From assembly GCA_903907905.1 (NCBI GenBank), contig CAIVPX010000171.1, positions 1 to 64,000 of the forward strand: a DNA stretch of 64,000 nucleotides, given 5' to 3'. Under the pieces are notes generated by a model that ran no database searches, was not told where the DNA came from, and saw only the letters and a list, made by a program, of their open reading frames with translations. This stretch comes from an uncultured bacterium (GTDB lineage Bacteria; Pseudomonadota; Gammaproteobacteria; Burkholderiales; Burkholderiaceae_E). Below, in pieces: positions 1 through 8,010 of the stretch (position 1 is the first letter of the stretch; every line of letters begins with the position of its first letter). The position numbers and the translations under genes are program-made.

Positions 1-21
1 CCCGAGGCCGGTGCGGTCTGA
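1..21 (+). CDS. possible 3' end of an upstream coding sequence (partial)
   Basis: The first 21 bases read as six sense codons (PEAGAV) followed by TGA, and end 20 bases before the next start codon. This spacing would suit the last codons of an upstream gene in the same operon. Too little is visible to name a family, and chance is a real alternative. Confidence 0.2.
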   Translation, partial: PEAGAV

Positions 22-41
22 TACTCAAGGAGCAAGCCATC

Positions 42-998
42 ATGCGATTTTCCGCAACCGATTCAGCCGACTGTTCGGTGCTGGTCACCGAGGTCGGAAC
101 CCGCGACGGGTTTCAGGTTGAGCCCGAATTCATTCCCACGGCCAGCAAGGCAGATGTGCTCAATGCCCTGATCGACGCAGGGGTGCGTAGCTTCGAGGCC
201 ACCTCGTTCGTGTCGCCTCGCGCCATTCCACAGTTGGCCGATGCTTCGCAACTGATGGACATGCTCACGCGCCGCCCGGGCGTGCGTCTGTCGGCGCTGG
301 TGCCCAATGCCCGTGGCGCCGAGCGGGCGGCTGCCGCCAAGGTCGACATGATGATCTGCTTCGTCTCGGCCAGCGAGAGCCACTGCCAGGCCAACTTGAA
401 TAAACCGATCGAGCGAGCGCTGGCCGACTTTGAAGAGTTCTCGCCCATCGCCGAGCAATACGGCATTCCTGTGCGCGGCGCCATTGCCGTGGCGTTTGGC
501 TGTCCCTTCGAAGGCGAGGTGCCGGTGGATTCGCTGTTGCGTATTGCGGGCGCCTACCACGAGCGCGGCGTGCGCCACATCACCCTGGGTGATACCACCG
601 GCATGGCCACGCCCCCGGTGGTCGAGCGGGCCGTCGAAGCGCTGCGTAGCCGCTTTCCCGATCTGCAGATCGCGCTGCATTTTCACAACACGCGCGGCGT
701 CGGGCTGGCCAATGTCGTCGTCGGCCTGCAATTGGGCATCCGCGAGTTCGAATCGTCCATCGCCGGGCTGGGGGGCTGTCCTTTCGCGCCGGGCGCCTCG
801 GGCAACATCTGTACCGAAGACCTGGTGTACCTGCTCCACGAAAGCGGTTATCAGACGGGCATCGATCTGGACAAGCTCTGCGAGGTCGCGCGCGGTGTCG
901 AGACCTTGCTCGGCCGTAAGCTGCCCGGGCAGGTCATGAAGTCGGGTGGGCGCCTGCGGCGCTTTTCGCTGGATGGCGCACGACGCGCGGTCGGCTGA
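42..998 (+). CDS. hydroxymethylglutaryl-CoA lyase family protein
   Basis: The 318-residue product is a DRE-TIM aldolase of the HMG-CoA lyase type, which cleaves HMG-CoA (or a similar 3-hydroxy-3-methylacyl-CoA) to acetyl-CoA and a keto acid. It shows the N-terminal TRDGFQ motif (Arg21, Asp22), the HFHNTRG metal-ligand histidines and the GLGGCPFAPGASGN loop with the family's catalytic cysteine. An AAGGAG Shine-Dalgarno at 27-32 supports the ATG at 42. Length is normal for bacterial members. A GntR regulator and an acyl-CoA synthetase follow on the same strand, so it probably belongs to a short-chain acid or leucine-like catabolic unit. No methylcrotonyl-CoA carboxylase genes are nearby, so the physiological substrate is open. 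Confidence 0.88.
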   Translation: MRFSATDSADCSVLVTEVGTRDGFQVEPEFIPTASKADVLNALIDAGVRSFEATSFVSPRAIPQLADASQLMDMLTRRPGVRLSALVPNARGAERAAAAKVDMMICFVSASESHCQANLNKPIERALADFEEFSPIAEQYGIPVRGAIAVAFGCPFEGEVPVDSLLRIAGAYHERGVRHITLGDTTGMATPPVVERAVEALRSRFPDLQIALHFHNTRGVGLANVVVGLQLGIREFESSIAGLGGCPFAPGASGNICTEDLVYLLHESGYQTGIDLDKLCEVARGVETLLGRKLPGQVMKSGGRLRRFSLDGARRAVG

Positions 999-1054
999 AG
1001 CCCGCCCCGGGCCTGTTGGCGGCAACCCGGGTCAGGCCGAGCGGCAGATACGCC

Positions 1055-1801
1055 ATGGATGCCTCGACGGCTATTTCGCGGCCCGCAACCCGTCGCACCT
1101 TCGAAGAGGTGGCGCAGCAGGTGCGGGCCCTGCTCAGTGCCGGGTCACTCAAGCCGGGTGACCGCCTGCTGCCCGAGCGCGAGTTGTCCCAGCAGCTCAA
1201 CGTCAGCCGCTCGGCGCTTCGTGAGGCGCTGCGTACGCTCGAGATCAGCGGGGTCATCGAGCTTCGCAAGGGGCGCAAGGGCGGGGCCTTCGTCACCTCG
1301 GGCAATCCGGATGTGGTGTCGGACAATTTTCGCGATCTGCTCACGCTCGGTAGCATCACCTTCGAGGAACTGGCCGAGGCACGATTGTGGGTGGGCGATC
1401 GCGTGGTACGGATCGCTTGTCAGCGTGCCACCGAGTCCGACCTGCAGGCGCTCGAAGACAATGTTCGAACGGCCGAGGCGCTCCTGGCGGCCGGGCGGTT
1501 TGCCGAAAAAACCGCCGCGAGCATCGAGTTCCACAACATTCTTGCGCGGGCCACGCGCAACACCATTCTGGTGATGAATATCCGCACCATTACCGAGGCC
1601 ATGCATGGTTTTTCGAGGCGGGTCGATGAGCCCAACGACATCGGTCTGGAGCGCCGCCATCGGATCATCGATGCGCTGCGCGCGCGCAATGAAGCGCGTG
1701 CCGCACGTGAGATGCAGCTCATGATGCGACGCTGGCATCGATGGTTACTGGGCCGACTGGCCGGATCCACGCAGCAGAGGATGAATCGTGAGTCACACTG
1801 A
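1055..1801 (+). CDS. GntR/FadR-family transcriptional regulator with FCD domain
   Basis: The protein is about 248 residues. Its N-terminal winged helix-turn-helix contains the typical GntR run LLPERELSQQLNVSRSALRE, and a C-terminal all-helical FCD ligand domain follows. Histidines placed like the FCD metal site are visible in SIEFHNIL, RRHRIID and RRWHRW. These regulators normally bind an organic acid or acyl-CoA and repress adjacent catabolic genes. The ATG at 1055 is preferred to an upstream in-frame TTG at 1016 because family members begin shortly before the HTH. The 3' end overlaps the next gene by 14 bases, which suggests co-translation and control of the flanking acyl-CoA genes. Confidence 0.88.
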   Translation: MDASTAISRPATRRTFEEVAQQVRALLSAGSLKPGDRLLPERELSQQLNVSRSALREALRTLEISGVIELRKGRKGGAFVTSGNPDVVSDNFRDLLTLGSITFEELAEARLWVGDRVVRIACQRATESDLQALEDNVRTAEALLAAGRFAEKTAASIEFHNILARATRNTILVMNIRTITEAMHGFSRRVDEPNDIGLERRHRIIDALRARNEARAAREMQLMMRRWHRWLLGRLAGSTQQRMNRESH

Positions 1802-3746
1802 ACCCTCTCACACCACCTGGGTGCCCGACGCGGCTGCCATCGAGTCCGCCAATGCATCGGTCCTGATGAAGCGACTGGGCATCGCCGACTACGAGCGCTT
1901 TCTCGAATTCTCGACCCGCAAGCCCCAGGCTTACTGGGAGACCGTGCTCGATTACCTGGGCTTCGTCTGGAAGGCGCCGCCGGGCGCCTTGCTCGATGAC
2001 AGCGCGGGCGCGCCTTTTCCTCGCTGGTTTCCCGGCGGCCGCCTCAACTGGGTCGATACCGTGTTTCGCTGGGCTGACACGCCCGGGGGGGCTGATCGCC
2101 CGGCGATCGTATCCGAGCGCGAAGATGGCCATGTCGACCGCGTAAGCTACGGGCAACTCCCGGGGCGCGTTCGTGATCTGGCCGCGGGGCTCGCCAGTGC
2201 CGGTATCCGGCGTGGCGATCGGGTGGCCATGCTCATGGAAAACGGGCTGGAGGCCACGCTGGGCTTTCTCGCCCTCTCGCACCTCGGTGCCATCGTGGTG
2301 CCCCTCTTCAGTGGCTTTGGCGCCGACGCCATCGTCTCAAGGTTGGAAAGCTGCGGCGCGCGGGCCATGCTGGCGTCCACCGGCTATCGCCGGCGCGGCG
2401 CGTGGGTCGACATGGCTCGCGTCGTCAAGCAGGCCCGGGCCGATCTGCCCACCCTGGAATTCGTGATCTGGAAGGACTCGGGCGAGGGCTTTCAGCGTCC
2501 GGAGGGCGATCTCGCTTGGGCCGATCTCGCGGCTGCTGACGGGCATGGCCGCGAGTCAGCGGCCATGGATCCGAACGACCCCTTCATGGTGATTTACACC
2601 TCGGGCACCACCGGCCGGCCTAAGGGCTGCGTCCATGTGCACGGCAGCTTTCCCGTCAAGGTTGCGCACGATTCGGCGCTTCACCTGGAAGTCAATCCGG
2701 GAGACGTATTTTCGTGGCCCGCCGACATGGGCTGGATTGCGGGTTCGCTGGTGCTGGGGATTGCATTGCTGCGGGGGGCAACCCTTGTCTGCTATAACGG
2801 CGCACCCGATTTTCCAGACTGGTCGCGCATGTCCAGGCTGATCGAACGGCATCGCGTGACGCACTATGGGTCGGCGCCGACGCTCATTCGCGGGCTGGCC
2901 AGCCACCCCGAGCAGGCGACCGAGGGCGATCTGTCCAGCGTGCGCCTGCTGGCCACCGGGGGCGAAGTGATCGCGCCCGAACACGCCACCTGGTTTCATC
3001 GCCACATGGGGCAGGGCCGGGCACCGGTGATCAACTTTACCGGCGGCACAGAGGCCTCGGGGGCGCTGCTGTCGAGCGTGACGCGGCGGCCCATCGCGGC
3101 CGGTGCCTTCAACACCATCTCGCCCGGCGTGCATCTGGATGTGGTCGACAGCGAGGGGCGTTCGCTCACCGACCAGGTGGGTGAACTCGCCCTGCGCGCG
3201 CCCTTCATCGGCATGACCCAATCCTTCTGGGAGGATGACGAACGCTACCTGGACACCTACTGGCGCACGCAGCCCGGGCTATGGATTCACGGTGATCTGG
3301 CGCTGCGTCGTAGTGATGGCTCGTTCTTCATTCTCGGGCGCTCGGATGACACGCTGAAGCTTGCTGGCAAGCGCGTGGGGCCCGCCGAAATCGAGGAGGT
3401 GGTCATCGAGTGGCCGGGGGTGGTCGAGGCGGCCGCCATTGGCGTCGAGGATGCGGCGAAAGGGCAGCGTCTGGTGGTGTTCATCGTGCCTGCGCCAGGC
3501 TATCAGGGCAGTACCGACCGGCTTGAGACCGAGGTGCAGCGCTACGTCGGAGACAAGCTCGGTCGACCGTTTCAACCCTCGGTCATGCACACGGTGCGTC
3601 AACTTCCCAAGACGCGCAGCTCGAAGATCATGCGTCGCGTGATTCGCAGCGCGTATTGCGGCCAGCCCCTGGGTGATCTCTCCGCGCTGGATAATCCTGC
3701 GGCGCTCGACGAGATCATCGCGCTCACCGGGCGGCCGGCGCACTGA
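1788..3746 (+). CDS. acyl-CoA synthetase, acetyl/acetoacetyl-CoA synthetase-like
   Basis: This 652-residue AMP-forming ligase converts a short-chain acid, ATP and CoA to an acyl-CoA. The phosphate-binding loop YTSGTTGRPKG is clear, as are FTGGTEASG, HGDLALR and GRSDDTLKLAGKRVGPAEIE; a C-terminal KTRSSKIMRR carries the adenylation lysine. An N-terminal ACS-type cap (residues about 1-100, ending in GRLNWVDT) and the length resemble acetyl-, propionyl- or acetoacetyl-CoA synthetases rather than medium-chain ligases. Acetoacetate is attractive because the upstream lyase would produce it, but that is inference. The start is a GTG inside the end of the regulator gene. The 3' end overlaps the convergent amidohydrolase by 23 bases. 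Confidence 0.83.
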   Translation: MSHTEPSHTTWVPDAAAIESANASVLMKRLGIADYERFLEFSTRKPQAYWETVLDYLGFVWKAPPGALLDDSAGAPFPRWFPGGRLNWVDTVFRWADTPGGADRPAIVSEREDGHVDRVSYGQLPGRVRDLAAGLASAGIRRGDRVAMLMENGLEATLGFLALSHLGAIVVPLFSGFGADAIVSRLESCGARAMLASTGYRRRGAWVDMARVVKQARADLPTLEFVIWKDSGEGFQRPEGDLAWADLAAADGHGRESAAMDPNDPFMVIYTSGTTGRPKGCVHVHGSFPVKVAHDSALHLEVNPGDVFSWPADMGWIAGSLVLGIALLRGATLVCYNGAPDFPDWSRMSRLIERHRVTHYGSAPTLIRGLASHPEQATEGDLSSVRLLATGGEVIAPEHATWFHRHMGQGRAPVINFTGGTEASGALLSSVTRRPIAAGAFNTISPGVHLDVVDSEGRSLTDQVGELALRAPFIGMTQSFWEDDERYLDTYWRTQPGLWIHGDLALRRSDGSFFILGRSDDTLKLAGKRVGPAEIEEVVIEWPGVVEAAAIGVEDAAKGQRLVVFIVPAPGYQGSTDRLETEVQRYVGDKLGRPFQPSVMHTVRQLPKTRSSKIMRRVIRSAYCGQPLGDLSALDNPAALDEIIALTGRPAH

Positions 3747-4764
3747 TCCGATAGGTTCGCAGCGCCGTCTGCTCAAAGAGCGCGGCGCGCTCATCGGGGC
3801 TGCAGGAGGCAGCCAACCGTTTGAAGGCATTCCAGAGGACCCGGTAGCTGCAGCTGCCCTGATCCACCGGAAAGTTGCTTTCAAACATGCAGCGCGCGGC
3901 ACCGAACAGCTCGATGCAGGTCTCGACATAGGGCTGCCATGCGGCGGCGAGTTGCTGCGAATCGGGCGGCAGCGCAGCCTCATGAAACCCGAAGCCGCAT
4001 TGGCGCATGGCAAGTCCGCCCAGTTTCACGACGACCTTGTGGCACGCCGCCAGCGATTGCATCGCTGCGCGCCACGCCGCGAAGGTGTCGCTGCGACAGC
4101 CCTCGTAGGGGCCGATGCCCAGCGGGCCGCCTGCGTGGTCGAGTACGATCGGCATGTCAGGAAAGGCGCGGGCCAGGTGCAGCACGTCGTCCAGTTGCGT
4201 CTGGTAGACCCAGGCCTCAAAGAGGAGCCCGTGTGCGGCCAGGCGAGCCATGCCGGCGCGAAACGCCGGCTGGGCAAAGAGCTCGAGTGGCGGCCGATAG
4301 CCCTGCGCGGCGAAGGCCGGGTGCGGGTCACTCGCCGCCCCGTGCCGAATGCCACGAAAGCGGGCAGGCGAGGCGGCGCGATGCGCCTCGAGCACTTCAT
4401 CGACCGCATCGCCGAGCAGCAGGTTGGCAAAGCCGACGATGGCTGCGCAGGGACGCAATGCGCCACCGCTTTGTGCCTCGAGCCGCCGGGCCTGCGCCTC
4501 GACGTACTCGGTTTCGCCAACCGGCCTGAGCGGCTTGGGGCCATCCTGGCGATACCACTCCCCGCATTGCAGGTACACCGTGCTGTGCACCGCATGGCCC
4601 GCACCGAGGTCGGCCATGAGTTCTTCGGTGCCGTAGCGCCAGCCGGGCCAGGCAAGCAGGTGATGATGTGCATCGACGATGGGCTGCGCCGGGTCGATGA
4701 CCGGCTCGTCGCGCAACGCCAGCCAACGCCCGTCCGGCGCAGGATAAAAAGCGGGGGCGCTCAT
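3724..4764 (-). CDS. amidohydrolase family 2 metal-dependent hydrolase
   Basis: The 346-residue TIM-barrel protein belongs to the amidohydrolase-2 group (PDC lactonase, fuconolactonase and related hydrolases/decarboxylases). The metal-binding DAHHHL sits near residue 30; later family landmarks are VLDHAGGPLG and FESNFPVD. ATG at 4764 overlaps the upstream enoyl-CoA hydratase stop codon as TGATG, so the two are probably translationally coupled. The open frame continues far upstream of this ATG, but that part lies within the hydratase gene and has no homology-like features. Likely role: hydrolysis of a lactone or other ring in the same acyl catabolic operon; the substrate cannot be read from sequence. 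Confidence 0.82.
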   Translation of the reverse strand: MSAPAFYPAPDGRWLALRDEPVIDPAQPIVDAHHHLLAWPGWRYGTEELMADLGAGHAVHSTVYLQCGEWYRQDGPKPLRPVGETEYVEAQARRLEAQSGGALRPCAAIVGFANLLLGDAVDEVLEAHRAASPARFRGIRHGAASDPHPAFAAQGYRPPLELFAQPAFRAGMARLAAHGLLFEAWVYQTQLDDVLHLARAFPDMPIVLDHAGGPLGIGPYEGCRSDTFAAWRAAMQSLAACHKVVVKLGGLAMRQCGFGFHEAALPPDSQQLAAAWQPYVETCIELFGAARCMFESNFPVDQGSCSYRVLWNAFKRLAASCSPDERAALFEQTALRTYRISAPAAR

Positions 4765-5555
4765 CAGCTGAACTTGGGCGAACGCTTTTCGATGAAGGCC
4801 CGCACCGCTTCGTGATGGTCGGGGCTCAGGTGGGCCAGCGCCTGGTAGGACGCTGAAATCTCGAGCACCGACTCGAGCGTGTTGTGCACACCTTCGCGCA
4901 GTAGCCGCTTGGTCATGCGCAGGATACCCGCAGGGTTGCGCGCGATGCGCGCCGCCAGGGCCTGCGCCTCGATCATCAGTTGATCGGCTGGGACCACCCG
5001 CGAGACCAGCCCACAGGCCAGGGCCTCGGCGGCACTGAGGGGGTCGCCGGTAAAGGCCATCTCTGCCGCCTTGGCCGCGCCCACCGCCCGGGGCAGTAAC
5101 CAGGCACCGCCGTCGCCCGGAACGATGCCCACGCGAACGAAGCTCTCGGCGAAGCTCGCGGTGTCGCTGGCGATTCGCAGATCGCACATGCAGGTGAGAT
5201 CGAGCCCTGCACCAATGGCCGGGCCGTTGATGGCCGCGATGATGGGTACGTCGAGTGCCCACATGGCCTTGGGGATGCGTTGGATGCCGTGGCGATATTC
5301 GTTGCGGATGGCGTCGGCATCGAGGCCGGGTTCAGCAAAGCGCGCCATGTCCTTGACATTGCCACCTGAACTGAAGACCGGTCCTGCGCCGGTCAGGATG
5401 ATGGCGCGCACCGAGCGGTCGGCCCCCGCCGCCGCGCAGGCCGCCACGATCTCGGCCACGGCGGTGTTGCCGGTGAGGGCGTTGCGCGTGGCCGGCTGGT
5501 TCATGGTCCAGGTGACGATGGCGCCATCACGTGTGATCTGCAGAAAGTCGCTCAA
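4764..5555 (-). CDS. enoyl-CoA hydratase/isomerase family protein
   Basis: The 263-residue crotonase-fold protein would hydrate or isomerise an enoyl-CoA. Visible elements are the oxyanion-hole segment FSSGGNVKDMA, the second strand AAINGPAIGAGLDLTCMCDLR, and FVRVGIVPGDGGAWLLPR, where crotonases place catalytic glutamates; here the residues are G and D, so classical hydratase chemistry is not guaranteed. I place the start at a TTG at 5555 because GAGGAG lies seven bases upstream and the protein then begins SDFLQITRDG, as expected. No ATG gives a sensible N-terminus. It lies between the acyl-CoA dehydrogenases and the amidohydrolase in one minus-strand operon. Confidence 0.87.
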   Translation of the reverse strand: MSDFLQITRDGAIVTWTMNQPATRNALTGNTAVAEIVAACAAAGADRSVRAIILTGAGPVFSSGGNVKDMARFAEPGLDADAIRNEYRHGIQRIPKAMWALDVPIIAAINGPAIGAGLDLTCMCDLRIASDTASFAESFVRVGIVPGDGGAWLLPRAVGAAKAAEMAFTGDPLSAAEALACGLVSRVVPADQLMIEAQALAARIARNPAGILRMTKRLLREGVHNTLESVLEISASYQALAHLSPDHHEAVRAFIEKRSPKFS

Positions 5556-5611
5556 GCTGCTCTCCTCGAGAGGGGGCCTTGGCCCGTTGCGGAAGGGGTG
5601 GGACGCGGCGC

Positions 5612-6631
5612 TCAGGCCGACACGCTCGAATGCGCGTCGAGGTCGGAGCCCGCGCGGAGCACCTCGAGCGACAGCGCGTGGTCGCTTTCGATCAGCGCCT
5701 GGCCGACCAGCCGGTGCCAATAGGATTCGCTGCCCGCTGCCTGCCGCCAGGCGTGCAGCCGGCGGGTGAGCAGTTGCAGGTCGAATTCGGCGGTGAACCC
5801 GATGGCGCCGTGGATGGCGTGCGCCAGTTGCGCACCCTGCAGGGCAGCTTCGCTGGTGCGTGCTTTGGCGATGGCCACTTTCAGCGGATCGACTTCCAGC
5901 CCGCGCGTCTGACAGCCCAGTTGTGCGGCCATCTGCGCGGCGAAGGCCTCTTCAGCCAGGACGCTGAGCTGGTGCTGGATCGCCTGAAACTTGCCGATGG
6001 GTTTGCCAAATTGCACGCGGTCGTTCGCATAGGCGAGGGTGCGCTGGAAGACGGCGCTCAGCGCGCCCGAAAGTTGCGCCGCGAGAAGCATCGCCTGCAG
6101 GGCGCGAAGCCCGGGGGCGGGACGGATGCTCGCGGCGTCTTGCCAGGCCTTGGCGTCCCACTCGAGGTTGAGATCGAGCACGAAGGTGGCAGGGGTGGCG
6201 CGGGCCTTCGCGATCGGCAACAGCCGGCAATCTTGCTCGTCTGCCGCCAACACCCAGGCGGCGCTGCGTGCGCCGTTGACCGCCTGGCATGCGATGCCGC
6301 CCTGAGCGCCGCGCAGGACCTGACCCAAGGCGATCGGCTGGTCCGGGGCGGGCAGGCCCTGGCTCGCCAGCAGCGCCCGCGCGATCATGGTTTCGCCCAG
6401 CGGAATCGGCATGGCGTACCGGCCGAGCAACTGCCAGACGCTACCGGCGTCGGTCACCGCGAGGCCCGCCCCGCCCGCCGATTCCGGTACCAGGATGTCG
6501 GCAAACCCGCCGTCAAGCAGGGCCTGCCAAAGGTCCGTGGCAGGGGTGCCGGCCTCGATGGCGCGAACCGCATCGAATGAGCAGTGGTCGGTCAGCAGGG
6601 CTGCGACGGCATCGTTGATCAGGGTGTCCAT
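5612..6631 (-). CDS. acyl-CoA dehydrogenase, short divergent subunit
   Basis: At 339 residues this is a short acyl-CoA dehydrogenase homologue. The N-terminal helical domain has LVPESAGGAGLAVTD, and the C-terminal helical domain has the RVQFGKPIGKFQAIQHQL segment. The middle beta domain is weakly conserved, and no clear catalytic glutamate is visible in the usual place. It lies 36 bases downstream of a more canonical acyl-CoA dehydrogenase gene. Such pairs often form heteromeric alpha2beta2 enzymes in steroid or side-chain degradation, and I infer that here. It probably supplies part of the FAD site rather than acting alone. Confidence 0.85.
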   Translation of the reverse strand: MDTLINDAVAALLTDHCSFDAVRAIEAGTPATDLWQALLDGGFADILVPESAGGAGLAVTDAGSVWQLLGRYAMPIPLGETMIARALLASQGLPAPDQPIALGQVLRGAQGGIACQAVNGARSAAWVLAADEQDCRLLPIAKARATPATFVLDLNLEWDAKAWQDAASIRPAPGLRALQAMLLAAQLSGALSAVFQRTLAYANDRVQFGKPIGKFQAIQHQLSVLAEEAFAAQMAAQLGCQTRGLEVDPLKVAIAKARTSEAALQGAQLAHAIHGAIGFTAEFDLQLLTRRLHAWRQAAGSESYWHRLVGQALIESDHALSLEVLRAGSDLDAHSSVSA

Positions 6632-6667
6632 GCGGGGCTCTTCACGGAAAGGGAGACGGGGCGCGGC

Positions 6668-7828
6668 TCAGCGCAGGCCCAGGCCGCGCGCGATCATGCC
6701 GCGCAGGATGTCGCGGGTGCCGCCCCGCAGGGAGAACGACGGGGCAACCTGTGTGACGTAGGCGAGGGTGTTGAGCAGTTCGATCGGCACCAGCGAGGGG
6801 TCTTCCCGACTGGCGAGGTCGTCGGCGATGACCGCCGGAATGAGTTGTTCGATGCCCGTTCCCAGGTCCTTGACCAGCGCGGCTTCCACCACGGGGCTCT
6901 CGCCCTGGGCGAGTTTGCCCGTGACGGCGATGGACATGGCCCGTAGAGGCGCCAGATGGCTGGCGATGCGCCCGGCCAATCGCTGCGATTCGGCGCTGCG
7001 CCCCTGTGGGGTGCGGATCCAGGCGAGCCACTCGTCAAACAGCACGATGCTCGAGTAAATGCGCTCCGGTCCGCTGCGCTCGAAGGCCAGTTCGGCGGTG
7101 ACCTGGGCCCAGCCCTGACCGGCCTCGCCGATCAGCGCGTCAGGGGCGAGTTGTACGTTGTCAAAGAAAACTTCGCAGAAATGCCGGTCGCCGGACAGGT
7201 CGGTGATGGGCCGGACCGTGACGCCAGGCAGCGAGAGGTCGACGATGAGCTGCGACAGGCCCGCCTGGCGGTCGCCTGCTTCGCCCGACGTGCGCACCAA
7301 AGCAATCATGTAGTGGCAACCGTGCGCGTTGGTGGTCCAGATCTTCTGGCCGTTGAGCAGCCAGCCCTGCTCATTGGGCTGGGCGCGGGTGCGCACACTG
7401 GCCAGATCCGAGCCCGAGTTGGGCTCGCTCATGCCAATGCAGAAGAAGGATTCACCTCGGCAGATCGGGGGCAGGTAGAAGCGCTTTTGCGCCTCGGTGC
7501 CGTACTTGAGGATGAGAGGACCACTTTGGCGGTCAGCGATCCAGTGCGAGCCCACCGGTGCGCCCGCGCACAGAAACTCTTCGACCAGCACGTAGCGCGC
7601 GAATGCACTGCGGCCGCCGCCGCCGTATTCGCGCGGCAGCGTGATGCCCAGCCAGCCTCGGGCGCCCAGCGCATGGCTGAACGCAGGATCGTAACCCGAC
7701 CAGGAGCGCGCCCGAGTGGCGGCCGGGATGCCCTGCAGGTGCTGGGCAAGAAAGCGACGCACCTCCGACCGGAGGGCCTCGTCTTCAGGCGGAATGGCAG
7801 TGAGATCGAGGGAGTCGAGTCGGCTCAT
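6668..7828 (-). CDS. acyl-CoA dehydrogenase, canonical subunit
   Basis: The 386-residue product has a full acyl-CoA dehydrogenase layout. It shows an N-terminal helical domain, then FCIGMSEPNSGSDLASVRTRA and LNGQKIWTTNAHGCHYMIALVRT (FAD/substrate strands), then a C-terminal helical domain with ELAFERSGPERIYSS. The C-terminal GGTRDILRGMIARGLGLR is the usual tail. ATG at 7828 (MSRLDSLDL) is chosen; an in-frame upstream extension has no family similarity. It is the first gene of the minus-strand operon that continues through the short dehydrogenase, hydratase and amidohydrolase. It probably introduces the double bond into an acyl-CoA. Confidence 0.88.
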   Translation of the reverse strand: MSRLDSLDLTAIPPEDEALRSEVRRFLAQHLQGIPAATRARSWSGYDPAFSHALGARGWLGITLPREYGGGGRSAFARYVLVEEFLCAGAPVGSHWIADRQSGPLILKYGTEAQKRFYLPPICRGESFFCIGMSEPNSGSDLASVRTRAQPNEQGWLLNGQKIWTTNAHGCHYMIALVRTSGEAGDRQAGLSQLIVDLSLPGVTVRPITDLSGDRHFCEVFFDNVQLAPDALIGEAGQGWAQVTAELAFERSGPERIYSSIVLFDEWLAWIRTPQGRSAESQRLAGRIASHLAPLRAMSIAVTGKLAQGESPVVEAALVKDLGTGIEQLIPAVIADDLASREDPSLVPIELLNTLAYVTQVAPSFSLRGGTRDILRGMIARGLGLR

Positions 7829-7977
7829 GGTGGGGGCGCAAGGAGGCTGGATGCTGCAGGATAGCAGCCCTTGCATGCCCGCCAGCCCGCGGGTTTCGCC
7901 ATGGTGCTGCGGGCTGTCGTGGACCCGTTCGCTGCGCGCCGGCTCACGCTCGTGTTCTCGCCAGGCCGGGCAGCGCG

Positions 7978-7999
7978 CCGCCCCGCCCAGGCGGGGCGG
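7978..7999 (-). terminator. GC-rich hairpin after the cytochrome c peroxidase gene
   Basis: A perfect 10-base inverted repeat, CCGCCCCGCC / GGCGGGGCGG with a 2-base spacer (so the innermost pairs would open into the loop), lies just beyond the stop codon of the minus-strand peroxidase-type gene. There is no T-tract, so it is a candidate transcription-slowing or Rho-assisted terminator rather than a classical intrinsic one. Confidence 0.4.
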
Positions 8000-8010
8000 G
8001 GGCGTGAAGC

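Noticed and set aside
4765..5262. N-terminal extension of the amidohydrolase frame
   Set aside because: It lies inside the enoyl-CoA hydratase gene in another frame and is Arg/Gly-rich; the ATG at 4764 coupled to the hydratase stop is the better start.
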